This document shows, piece by piece, positions 27,775 to 35,762 of a stretch of 64,000 bases of DNA; within the stretch, counting starts at the first letter, position 1; every line of letters begins with the position of its first letter. This stretch comes from Candidatus Eiseniibacteriota bacterium (GTDB taxonomy: Bacteria; Eisenbacteria; RBG-16-71-46; CAIMUX01). Position numbers and translations under genes: made by a program. The notes beneath the pieces were generated by a model. It ran no database searches, had not been told where the DNA came from, and was given only the letters and a program-made list of their open reading frames with translations. The stretch is from assembly GCA_029569475.1 (NCBI GenBank), contig JAKQSZ010000026.1, positions 22,318-86,317 on the forward strand, read 5' to 3'.

Positions 27775-29012
27775 TGGCCCGCCACCCGGGAACCGGCACA
27801 CCCATGTCCCGCACCCGACTCCCGCTTTTGCTCAGGGCCTACCTCTTTTTCGGGACGGTCATCCTGATCGGGGCGGGGGTCGTGTACACGACCAGCCAGA
27901 TCGAACGCCTGCGCAGCCAGTCGCAGGCCTACTCCCGCCTCTTCGCCCGCTTCTGCGCGCAGACCACCCTGGCCGCCACCGACGATCCCGCGCTCCGGCA
28001 GATCTTCCAGGAGGTCATCAAACCGGCCGATTTCCCCATGGTCCTGACCGACGACCAGGGCGTTCCCCGCGTCTGGAAGCTGCCGGTGGACTCCCTGGGC
28101 CAGGATGAGCTGCGCGAGATCGTCGCCCGCTTCGACCGGCACAACACTCCCATTCCGATTCGCGAGCCGGGAACCGGCCGGATCTTCGGCCACGTGCACT
28201 ACGGCGAGGCCGGCCTGGTGCGCGAGCTGCAGTGGATTCCCTTCGTGCAGATCGGGGCGATCTTCCTCTTCATCGCCCTCGGCTACATCGGCTACCGGAG
28301 CATCAAGACCAGCGAGCAGCGCTCCATCTGGATCGGTCTCGCCAAGGAGACGGCCCACCAGCTCGGAACCCCCATCTCCTCGCTCCTGGGCTGGGTGGAA
28401 CTGCTGCGCGAGAAGCAGATCGAGAGCCTGCGCTCCGACGGCCGCGTCGAGATGGCCGAGGGAGACCTGCGGGAAGTGCTCGACGAGATGGAGAACGACG
28501 CGGAACGGCTGCAGAAGGTGGCGATGCGTTTCGGGCAGGTCGGCAGCCTCCCGCGCCTGGAGGCGCAGGACGTCGCGCCCATCGTCAGCGAGGCGGTGCG
28601 CTACTTTCGCCGCCGCATTCCCCATCTGGGCAAGGATGTCGAGATCCGCGAACGCTACGAACTGGTGCCGCCGGTGAGTGTAAACAAGGAACTGATCGAG
28701 TGGGTGGTCGAGAACGTCCTGAAGAACGCGGTGGACGCGACGGATCGCCAGAAGGGGAGCATCAGCGTCGACGTGGTGCGCCGGCGTGAGACCGAGTCGG
28801 TCGAGATCCGCGTGACCGACACCGGACGCGGCATGACGCCGGCCGAGATGAAGTTGGTCTTTGATCCGGGATTCACGACGAAGACGAGAGGCTGGGGGCT
28901 GGGCCTGACGCTCGCCAAACGCATCGTTGAGGAGTATCACGGCGGGCGGATCTGGGTCGAGAAGAGCCAGCCGGGCCACGGCTCCACGGTCGTGATCGCC
29001 TTCCCGGTCTGA
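27774..29012 (+). CDS. Membrane sensor histidine kinase
   Basis: A 412-residue kinase with two membrane helices (about 20-40 and 155-175) flanking a ~110-residue extracytoplasmic sensor. A short DHp domain has the phospho-acceptor in AKETAHQLGTP (His195). The ATPase domain has NVLKNAVDA, DTGRGM and GWGLGLTLAKRIVEE. Start ATG 27774 overlaps the serS stop; ATG 27804 is an alternative. The next gene is a PorX-like response regulator, so the two form a likely PorY/PorX-type two-component pair. AETAHQLGTP rather than HELRTP is also the form seen in that kinase group. Confidence 0.88.
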   Translation: MARHPGTGTPMSRTRLPLLLRAYLFFGTVILIGAGVVYTTSQIERLRSQSQAYSRLFARFCAQTTLAATDDPALRQIFQEVIKPADFPMVLTDDQGVPRVWKLPVDSLGQDELREIVARFDRHNTPIPIREPGTGRIFGHVHYGEAGLVRELQWIPFVQIGAIFLFIALGYIGYRSIKTSEQRSIWIGLAKETAHQLGTPISSLLGWVELLREKQIESLRSDGRVEMAEGDLREVLDEMENDAERLQKVAMRFGQVGSLPRLEAQDVAPIVSEAVRYFRRRIPHLGKDVEIRERYELVPPVSVNKELIEWVVENVLKNAVDATDRQKGSISVDVVRRRETESVEIRVTDTGRGMTPAEMKLVFDPGFTTKTRGWGLGLTLAKRIVEEYHGGRIWVEKSQPGHGSTVVIAFPV

Positions 29013-29127
29013 CCTGGCAACGGCACGGGCCCCAGCGGCGCCGCCGGCGGCCCGACGGACGCATGGGAGCGTTGGAAGACCCGAGGGCGCGACCGGTACG
29101 GATCGGACATAGAACGGACGGCATGCA

Positions 29128-30702
29128 GTGAACAACACTCCACGACAGATCCTCTGGGCGGACGACGAAATCGACATGCTCCGCCCGCACATCCTGTACC
29201 TGCAATCCAAGGGCTTCGAGGTGGCGGCGGTGAGCAACGGCGAGGATGCCCTGCAACTGGCCGGGCAGCGCAAGTTCGACGTCGTGCTGCTCGACGAGAT
29301 GATGCCCGGCATGGGCGGCCTGGCCACGCTGGAGGCGCTGCAGAACCTCGTGCCGAACCTGCCGGTGATCATGATCACCAAGAGCGAGGAAGAGAACCTG
29401 ATGAACATGGCGCTGGGCCAGCGCATCAGCGACTACCTGACCAAGCCGGTCAATGCCAGCCAGATCTTCCTGGCCATCAAGAAGGTGCTGGAGGGTGAGT
29501 CGCTGCAGCGCAGCCAGCGCACGCGGGATTACGTCGCCGAGTTCAACCGCATCTTCTCGCTGCGCCACGGCGACCTGGAGTGGCGGGATTGGCTGGAGCT
29601 CTACTCCAACGTGGTCGCCTGGGACCTGGAACTGCGCGGGATGCAGAACGAGAGCCTGGTCCGGTCCCACGACGACCAGAAGCTTCAGCTCAACAAGGAA
29701 TTCGGCAAGTTCATCGAGACCTCCTACCGGGGGTGGGTGACGCGCAGCGATCCGAACCGTCCGCCCCTCTCGGTGGACATCGTCCCTCGCTGGGTCCTGC
29801 CCCATGCCCGGGAAGGCAAGCGGGTCGCGCTGGTGGTCATCGACTGCATGCGGCTCGATCAGTGGCGCATGCTGGAGCCGCTCCTGCAGCCTTACTTCGA
29901 CATCAAGACCGACCTCTACTTCAGCATCCTCCCCTCGGCGACGCCTTACGCGCGCAATGCGATCTTCAGCGGCCTCTTCCCGCTGGAGATCGCGCGGCGG
30001 CATCCTTCCTGGTGGCTGGAGGACGCGCCCAAGGAGGCCAGCCGCAACCGCTACGAGAAGGAGCTGCTGGAGGAACAGATGCGCCTGCAGGGGCTGGAGC
30101 CCGCCGGCCTCCGCTATCACAAGGTATACTCGGTCAACGAGGGCAACCTGCTGCGCAAGAAGGTCGGCACCTGGCTCGGCATTCCCTTCCTGGCGCTGGT
30201 CTTCAACTTCCTCGACATGGTGGCGCACGGCCAGTCCGAGTCGGAGATCCTGCAGGAACTCGCCCCCGATGACGAGGCGCTGCGCCGGCTGCTGCACGGC
30301 TGGTTCCAGCACTCCGTCCTCTTTGAGGTTCTGCGCATCCTGTCGCGGCAGAACACGACCGTGGTGGTCACGACCGATCACGGCCTGGTCAATTGCCGGC
30401 GCCCCTCGGTGGTGCTGGCCAACCGCGACGCCTCGACCAGCATCCGCTTCAAGTTCGGCGACAACCTCGTCTGCGAGGAGAAGGAAGCCATCCACGTGAA
30501 GAACCCCGGGGAGTTCATGCTGCCCCCCGGGAGCCTGACGAAGCACTACATCCTCGCCCGGGAGAACTTCTTCTTCGTCTATCCCACGAACCAGCATCGC
30601 TACGAACGCCAGTTCCGCGGAACCTTCCAGCACGGGGGAATCTCGCTGGAGGAGATGATCCTGCCGGTGGCGACGCTGACGCCGCGCCCGGTCGATGTAT
30701 GA
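29128..30702 (+). CDS. porX: PorX-like response regulator with PglZ domain
   Basis: A 524-residue protein with a receiver domain (phosphorylation site Asp56 in LLDEMMPGMGG; Lys in YLTKPV), a helical linker, and a PglZ/alkaline-phosphatase-superfamily domain (about 215-520; VVIDCMRLDQW, SATPYARNAIFSG, TTDHG, FQHGGIS). This is the PorX layout. In Bacteroidota, PorX is required for type IX secretion, and its PglZ domain hydrolyses oligonucleotides. GTG 29128 starts the protein. A 115-base gap separates it from the kinase gene; the stop overlaps tsaE. No Por secretion genes are in the window. Confidence 0.85.
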   Translation: MNNTPRQILWADDEIDMLRPHILYLQSKGFEVAAVSNGEDALQLAGQRKFDVVLLDEMMPGMGGLATLEALQNLVPNLPVIMITKSEEENLMNMALGQRISDYLTKPVNASQIFLAIKKVLEGESLQRSQRTRDYVAEFNRIFSLRHGDLEWRDWLELYSNVVAWDLELRGMQNESLVRSHDDQKLQLNKEFGKFIETSYRGWVTRSDPNRPPLSVDIVPRWVLPHAREGKRVALVVIDCMRLDQWRMLEPLLQPYFDIKTDLYFSILPSATPYARNAIFSGLFPLEIARRHPSWWLEDAPKEASRNRYEKELLEEQMRLQGLEPAGLRYHKVYSVNEGNLLRKKVGTWLGIPFLALVFNFLDMVAHGQSESEILQELAPDDEALRRLLHGWFQHSVLFEVLRILSRQNTTVVVTTDHGLVNCRRPSVVLANRDASTSIRFKFGDNLVCEEKEAIHVKNPGEFMLPPGSLTKHYILARENFFFVYPTNQHRYERQFRGTFQHGGISLEEMILPVATLTPRPVDV

Positions 30703-31310
30703 CCCGCCTGGAGTGGAGAAGCACGAACGAGCGGGAGACGATCGGATTCGGGGAGGCGCTGGGGGCGGCGCTGGTGGCCCCGGTCTGGGTCGGCCTGAGC
30801 GGAACGTTGGGAGCGGGCAAGACCCGGCTGGTCCAGGGCATTGCCGCCGGGCTCGGCTATGGCGGCCGTGTCCGCAGTCCTTCCTTCGTCCTCGAGCACC
30901 GCTATCCTGCCCGGGTGCCGCTGCGCCACCTCGATCTCTACCGCCTGGAAAGCGGATTCGGGGATCTCGAGGCGGCCTGGGAGGAGGATGACCGTTCGGT
31001 CGTCGTGGTGGAGTGGGCCGATCGCGTGACGGCGCGGCCGGCGCGCTCCATCTCCATCCGTCTCGACTTCGAGGCCGCTCCACCGAAGGGGGCCGGCGGT
31101 CTGCAGCCGGCGCTCGGGGAGGAGCCGGCGCGATGGATCCACCTGAGTTGGAGCGCGCCAGGCCTGCTGCGTGACTGGGATCTCCGCCGGGCCCGTCTCG
31201 GGGCCGATGCCCTTCGCCACGTAGCCACCATTCCGCCGGGCTCAACGCTTTCTCTCGCGGCAAGCGAGCGCGATGAGCCCGGCCAAGGAAAGGCCGCGGG
31301 GGCGCGATGA
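30699..31310 (+). CDS. tsaE: tRNA threonylcarbamoyladenosine biosynthesis ATPase TsaE
   Basis: TsaE is the ATPase partner of TsaB-TsaD in t6A37 tRNA modification. The 203-residue protein has Walker A G-T-L-G-A-G-K-T (35-42), SPSFVLEHRY, LDLYRL and VVVVEWADR, all family hallmarks. The last ~60 residues exceed the usual length (~150) and look poorly conserved. ATG 30699 overlaps the porX stop and its stop overlaps tsaB. Confidence 0.92.
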   Translation: MTRLEWRSTNERETIGFGEALGAALVAPVWVGLSGTLGAGKTRLVQGIAAGLGYGGRVRSPSFVLEHRYPARVPLRHLDLYRLESGFGDLEAAWEEDDRSVVVVEWADRVTARPARSISIRLDFEAAPPKGAGGLQPALGEEPARWIHLSWSAPGLLRDWDLRRARLGADALRHVATIPPGSTLSLAASERDEPGQGKAAGAR

Positions 31311-32065
31311 CGTCCGGAACCTCCGGCGGGCGTTTCGTCGAGGGGGCGGTGCTGGGCATCGAGACCTCGGGCAATCACACCGGGGCGGCGCTGCTGGCGG
31401 ACGGACGGCTGATCGCCGAGGTGATCGTCGACTACCGGTCCGGAGCGGCCGAGCAACTCCCCGAAGTCTTGCGCCGGATGCTGGCCGATCACGACATGCC
31501 GCCCCGGCGCCTGCGGCGGGTCGGCGTATCGCTCGGGCCAGGCTCTTTCACGGGCTTGCGCATCGGACTGGCCACCGCGCGTGGTCTGGCCTGGGGCGCG
31601 GATCTTCCTTTGGTCGCCGTGTCCTCCCATGAGGTCCTGGCGTGGCCCTGGAAGGAGAGCGGCGCGCCGGTTGTCCTGTTGACCGGGTTGCGGCGAGAGC
31701 GGCTCTTCCTGGAGGCCGGATCCTGGAGCGGGGACTGGTGGAGCGCGCGCATCCCGGCGCGCAACGTCAACCTGCTCGAGGTCGCGGAGGCGCTCCGGCC
31801 GCTGGCGGGGGATGCTCCCTGGCGTTTCACGGGCGAGTCGGTAGCGTCGGTCCTCGCGGCCGTGCCCGACCTGGGGCGCTGGGGCGCGCCCACCGCCGAC
31901 CCATTGCACGGTCTGCGCCGCCCGGCGGTCGTGGCACTTCTGGCGGCCCGCACGGGGGCGCGGGAAACCATCGGCCAGGCCATGGAAGATCTCGAGCCGC
32001 GCTACCTGCGGGAGGCTGACGCGCGGCGTCCCGTCCCCACGGCGGGAGGGCGGCGTGGCGGCTGA
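31307..32065 (+). CDS. tsaB: tRNA threonylcarbamoyladenosine biosynthesis protein TsaB
   Basis: TsaB is the non-catalytic ASKHA-fold partner of TsaD. The 252-residue protein shows VLGIETSGNHTGAAL, SLGPGSFTGLRIGLATARGLA and PLVAVSSHEVLA. It sits between tsaE and rimI, the usual cluster; tsaD itself is not here. ATG 31307 overlaps the tsaE stop, and the end overlaps rimI by 11 bases. Confidence 0.93.
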   Translation: MTSGTSGGRFVEGAVLGIETSGNHTGAALLADGRLIAEVIVDYRSGAAEQLPEVLRRMLADHDMPPRRLRRVGVSLGPGSFTGLRIGLATARGLAWGADLPLVAVSSHEVLAWPWKESGAPVVLLTGLRRERLFLEAGSWSGDWWSARIPARNVNLLEVAEALRPLAGDAPWRFTGESVASVLAAVPDLGRWGAPTADPLHGLRRPAVVALLAARTGARETIGQAMEDLEPRYLREADARRPVPTAGGRRGG

Positions 32066-32618
32066 CCACGTGCCGGGGAAGTCCGCGGGGTCCGGCGAGA
32101 AACGGATTGAGCCGTTGGCCGAGGCGCACGTGGCCGAAGTCGTGCGTCTGGAGCGCGTCTGCTTCACCGATCCCTGGTCTGCCGGCGCCTTTCTCGAAGA
32201 GATCCGCCGCGACTCGGCTCAGTCGCACCTTCGCGTCCTGATCCAGGATGGCGCCGTGCGGGCCTACTCGATCGCGTGGTTCGTCGCTGATGAGGGGCAC
32301 CTCGCCAATCTGGCGGTTGCCCCCGGGTACCGCCGCCAGGGCTTCGCCCGGGACCTCCTGGAGGACCTGGTCGCCGAAGCGCGCCGCCGTGAGACCGCCA
32401 GCGTTTGGCTGGAGGTGCGGGTCAGCAACGAGGGCGCCATCGCGCTCTATCGCGGCTACGGTTTCGTACCCGCCGGCATCCGCAAGAACTACTATAGGCG
32501 GGAGCATGAGGACGCGCTCCTCATGGTTCTGGCCCTGGGCCCGGAGGAGGCGAAACGTGTCCTGGTTCAGCCGCAAGCACGACGGACCGCAGCCACAGAC
32601 CAAGCGGGAGACCCCTGA
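32055..32618 (+). CDS. rimI: Ribosomal protein S18-alanine N-acetyltransferase RimI
   Basis: A GNAT acetyltransferase that modifies the N-terminus of ribosomal protein S18. The 187-residue chain shows the acetyl-CoA loop GYRRQGFARDLL and YRGYGFVPAGIRKNYY. The start is GTG 32055, preceded by GGGAGGG. The C-terminal ~30 residues overlap the accD coding region in another frame and are probably not conserved. Confidence 0.88.
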   Translation: MAADHVPGKSAGSGEKRIEPLAEAHVAEVVRLERVCFTDPWSAGAFLEEIRRDSAQSHLRVLIQDGAVRAYSIAWFVADEGHLANLAVAPGYRRQGFARDLLEDLVAEARRRETASVWLEVRVSNEGAIALYRGYGFVPAGIRKNYYRREHEDALLMVLALGPEEAKRVLVQPQARRTAATDQAGDP

Positions 32619-33417
32619 CGGGATCTGGCTGAAGTGTCCAGACTGCTCCGAGATCCTCTACCGCAAGGAGGTGGAGCAGAACCAGTGGGTCTGCGTCCGC
32701 TGCTCCCATCATTTCCGCATCAGCGCCGCCGACTACGTCAAGCTCCTGGTCGATCCGGATTCCTTCACCGAGCTCTTCGCCGGGATCACCTCGGTGGACC
32801 CGCTCAAGTTCCAGGACTCGGCGCGCTACGCCGACAGGATCAAGAACGCGACCGCGGGGGGGCTGCGCGAGGCCGTCGTCACCGGCCGCGCGCGCCTGGA
32901 GGGGGATGAGCTCTGCCTGGCCGTGATGGAGTTCGGTTTCATGGGGGGCAGCATGGCCTCGGCGGTCGGCGAGAAGCTTGCTCGCCTGGCCGACACTTCC
33001 TGGGAGGCGGAAATCCCCCTGGTCATCGTCTCGGCTTCCGGCGGCGCCCGCATGCAGGAGGGAATTCTCTCCCTCATGCAGATGGCCAAGACCTCGGTGC
33101 AACTCGCCCGGCTCGCCGAGAAGCGCATCCCCTACATCTCGATCATGATCCATCCCACGACGGGGGGCGTGACCGCGAGCTTCGCCTCCCTGGGGGACGT
33201 CATCCTGGCCGAGCCCAAGGCGCTGATCGGCTTCGCGGGCCCACGGGTCATCGAGCAGACCATCAAGCAGGAGCTGCCGCCCGGATTTCAGAGGTCCGAG
33301 TTCCTCCTCGAGCACGGCATGGTCGACCGTATCGTGTCGCGCAAGGAGATGCGCTCCACGCTCGCCTCCCTGCTCCGCTTCTTCAAGGAGGCCCGCACCA
33401 GCCCATGGGGTTCCTGA
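32557..33417 (+). CDS. accD: Acetyl-CoA carboxylase carboxyltransferase subunit beta
   Basis: Half of the carboxyltransferase making malonyl-CoA for fatty acid synthesis. The 286-residue protein has the N-terminal zinc ribbon C27-x2-C30 and C46-x2-C49, then the crotonase-fold domain with MGGSMASAVGEK and SGGARMQEG. GTG 32557 (MSWFSRK start) has GGAGGAGG about 8 bases upstream, inside the end of rimI. accA is not in the window. It overlaps folC by 13 bases, a common accD-folC linkage. Confidence 0.94.
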   Translation: MSWFSRKHDGPQPQTKRETPDGIWLKCPDCSEILYRKEVEQNQWVCVRCSHHFRISAADYVKLLVDPDSFTELFAGITSVDPLKFQDSARYADRIKNATAGGLREAVVTGRARLEGDELCLAVMEFGFMGGSMASAVGEKLARLADTSWEAEIPLVIVSASGGARMQEGILSLMQMAKTSVQLARLAEKRIPYISIMIHPTTGGVTASFASLGDVILAEPKALIGFAGPRVIEQTIKQELPPGFQRSEFLLEHGMVDRIVSRKEMRSTLASLLRFFKEARTSPWGS

Positions 33418-34784
33418 ACTGGAACGCAGCCCTGGAGTGGCTGTTGAGCCTGGAGAAGGGCGGCATCAAGCTCGAGCTCTCGCGCATGCGAGCGGCCCTG
33501 GCCGAACTGGGGGATCCGCAGCGCGCCTATCCCTGCGCGCTCATCGCGGGCACCAACGGCAAGGGATCGACCTCCGCGGCGCTGGCCTCGTGCCTGGATC
33601 TGGCCGGCCGGCGCGTCGGGCTCTTCACCTCGCCTCATCTCCTCGACTATCGGGAGCGGATCCGCCTCGGCGCGGCGATGGCCGATCCGTCGCAGTTGCT
33701 CGCGGTCGTCAACGAAGAGCGCGACGTCTGGATACGGCAGCAACTCTCCTTCTTCGAGGCGACCACGGCGCTGGCCTTCTCCTTCTTCCGCCGCTCGGGC
33801 GTCGACTTTGCGGTGGTGGAGGTCGGCCTGGGGGGAAGGCTCGACGCCACCAACACCGTCGAGCCGCTCCTGTCGGTCATCACGCCCCTGGGCATGGACC
33901 ACGCGCATCTTCTGGGAGACACGCCCGCCGCCATTGCCCGGGAGAAGGCCGGGATCCTGCGCCCGGGCGTCCCGGTGGTGCTGGGTGGCGGAGCATTCGA
34001 AGCGATCGAGGCCGTGCGGGAGCGCGCCGCCGAGTTGGGCAGCCCCTTCCACCTCCGACGGCAGCTTCTGCGCATCCACCGGGACGATGACGCGGCGCCG
34101 CGGGACTCGGCCACGCCGGGCGGCGCCGAGGCCGATGGGCGCCCCCGCCATGTGGGACATGCCCGCCCCGGCTTCCCTGCGGATATCGCCTGGCCCGGCG
34201 CGGGCCTGGCCCTCGCTCCCCGTCTCCCGGGCGTCCACCAGGTGGGCAACATGTTCGTGGCCGCGCTCGGGCTGGCGCTTCTCCGGGGACGCGGGATTTC
34301 GATCGACGACCGGCAGATCCAGGCAGGCATCGCGCGCCTGCGCTGGCCGGGGCGTCTGGAACGCCCGATCCCCGGGGTCCCCCTGGTCGCTGACGTGGCG
34401 CACAATCGTGAGGGCGCCCGGGTGCTCGCCCACTATCTGCGACGTGAGTTTTCTGGGCGCGAGATTCGTCCGGTGGTCGGGATGTTGCAGCAGAAGGACC
34501 ACCTCGGCTTCTTCCGCGAGCTGCGGCGCGCGGTTCCGCATGTCCGGGTGGCCGAACTCCATTGTGAGCGGGCCGCCGCGATCGAGGCGGTGGCGGCCTC
34601 GGCGGAGCAAGCGGGCATGAGCGCGCTGCGGCGGGAGACGATCGCCCTGGCGCTGGAGGAGGCCTTGCAGGGAGCGTCGGATCCGGCCGGCCCGATCGTC
34701 GTCCTGTGCGGCTCCTTCCACACGCTGGATGAGGGCTACCAGGCCATGGGGATCGCCCCGGTAGAGGCGCTGTGGGGTTCCTGA
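33405..34784 (+). CDS. folC: Folylpolyglutamate / dihydrofolate synthase
   Basis: Adds glutamate to folates (and to dihydropteroate in bifunctional enzymes). The 459-residue Mur-ligase-like protein has the P-loop GTNGKGS (49-55), LGGRLDATN, VAHNREGARV and the C-terminal rossmann domain. An insertion of ~40 residues rich in Gly/Ala/Pro lies near residues 225-265. ATG 33405 lies inside accD. Confidence 0.92.
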   Translation: MGFLNWNAALEWLLSLEKGGIKLELSRMRAALAELGDPQRAYPCALIAGTNGKGSTSAALASCLDLAGRRVGLFTSPHLLDYRERIRLGAAMADPSQLLAVVNEERDVWIRQQLSFFEATTALAFSFFRRSGVDFAVVEVGLGGRLDATNTVEPLLSVITPLGMDHAHLLGDTPAAIAREKAGILRPGVPVVLGGGAFEAIEAVRERAAELGSPFHLRRQLLRIHRDDDAAPRDSATPGGAEADGRPRHVGHARPGFPADIAWPGAGLALAPRLPGVHQVGNMFVAALGLALLRGRGISIDDRQIQAGIARLRWPGRLERPIPGVPLVADVAHNREGARVLAHYLRREFSGREIRPVVGMLQQKDHLGFFRELRRAVPHVRVAELHCERAAAIEAVAASAEQAGMSALRRETIALALEEALQGASDPAGPIVVLCGSFHTLDEGYQAMGIAPVEALWGS

Positions 34785-34823
34785 GGCGTGCCGGCCAGGC
34801 ATACGGGATCGCCGGAGGGTGAC

Positions 34824-35762
34824 ATGGGCGTGATCGGCATCGATATCGGCGGCACCTTGATCAAGGGTGGATTCCTCGACGCGAATGGCGAGGTGGTCCA
34901 TGAACTGGCGCGGCCGACGCCGGCGGACGATCCCCCGGAAGCGACTCTGCCGGTGATCGTGTCCATGGTGCGGGAGCTGACGGATCGAGGCGGGGCGACC
35001 ACTCTTCTCGGGGTGGCGTGCGCGGGACTGGTGGATCCGGTGGCGGGTGTCGTCCGGCGTTCGCCCAACCTTCCTCTTTGGAGCGGCGTCGAACTCCGCC
35101 GTCTGGTGGGTGGGGCGCTGGGGATGTCTCCCCTCGTGCTCAACGACGCCAACGCGTGCGCGGTGGCCGAGGCCCGACGCGGCGCGGCGCGTGACGTCCC
35201 CTCGGTGGTGGCCCTCACGATCGGCACGGGTGTCGGCGGCGGCATCCTCATCGGCGGTCGCCTCTGGGCCGGCCGCAACGGCTTTGCCGGCGAGGTGGGG
35301 CACATCGTGATCCAGGCCGGCGGGCCCCGCTGCAGCTGCGGCGCCTCCGGGTGCCTCGAGTCGCTGGTCGGGACCGAGGCGATCCTGCGGTCGTTTCACG
35401 CGTCGGGGGGGGACCCGGCGGCGGCGCAGGAGGGGACCGACCGGACCGGCGTGACCCCCCGCGACGTCTCCCTGCTTGCGCGCAACGGGAACGCCGCGGC
35501 CCTCCACGCGTACGAGGAGGCGGGCAGATTCCTGGGCATCGGCCTGGCTTCGCTGACCCACTGCCTGGACCCGGACGTGTTCGTGATCGGGGGAGGGATC
35601 GCGCGTTCGGCCGACCTGCTTCTGCCGGCGGCGCGCGCGTCCTTGGTGGAGACGAGCTTCTATCCCGAGGAGATGCTTCCGGAGATCCGGGTGGCAGCCA
35701 TGGGTCCGTCCGCCGGTTGGATCGGCGCGGCCCTGGCGGCCGCCGAACAACCTGAGGGGTGA
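34824..35762 (+). CDS. ROK-family sugar kinase (glucokinase-like)
   Basis: A 312-residue ROK kinase. It has the ATP-binding start GIDIGGTLIKGGF, the sugar-binding GNGFAGEVGH-type segment, and the zinc motif with His160 and C170-x-C172-x4-C177 in CSCGASGCLE. Sequence and context agree best with glucokinase, which would feed the Pgi encoded at 52732, but N-acetyl sugars are possible substrates. ATG 34824 follows GGAGGG. The stop overlaps the GTG proposed for lptD. Confidence 0.88.
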   Translation: MGVIGIDIGGTLIKGGFLDANGEVVHELARPTPADDPPEATLPVIVSMVRELTDRGGATTLLGVACAGLVDPVAGVVRRSPNLPLWSGVELRRLVGGALGMSPLVLNDANACAVAEARRGAARDVPSVVALTIGTGVGGGILIGGRLWAGRNGFAGEVGHIVIQAGGPRCSCGASGCLESLVGTEAILRSFHASGGDPAAAQEGTDRTGVTPRDVSLLARNGNAAALHAYEEAGRFLGIGLASLTHCLDPDVFVIGGGIARSADLLLPAARASLVETSFYPEEMLPEIRVAAMGPSAGWIGAALAAAEQPEG

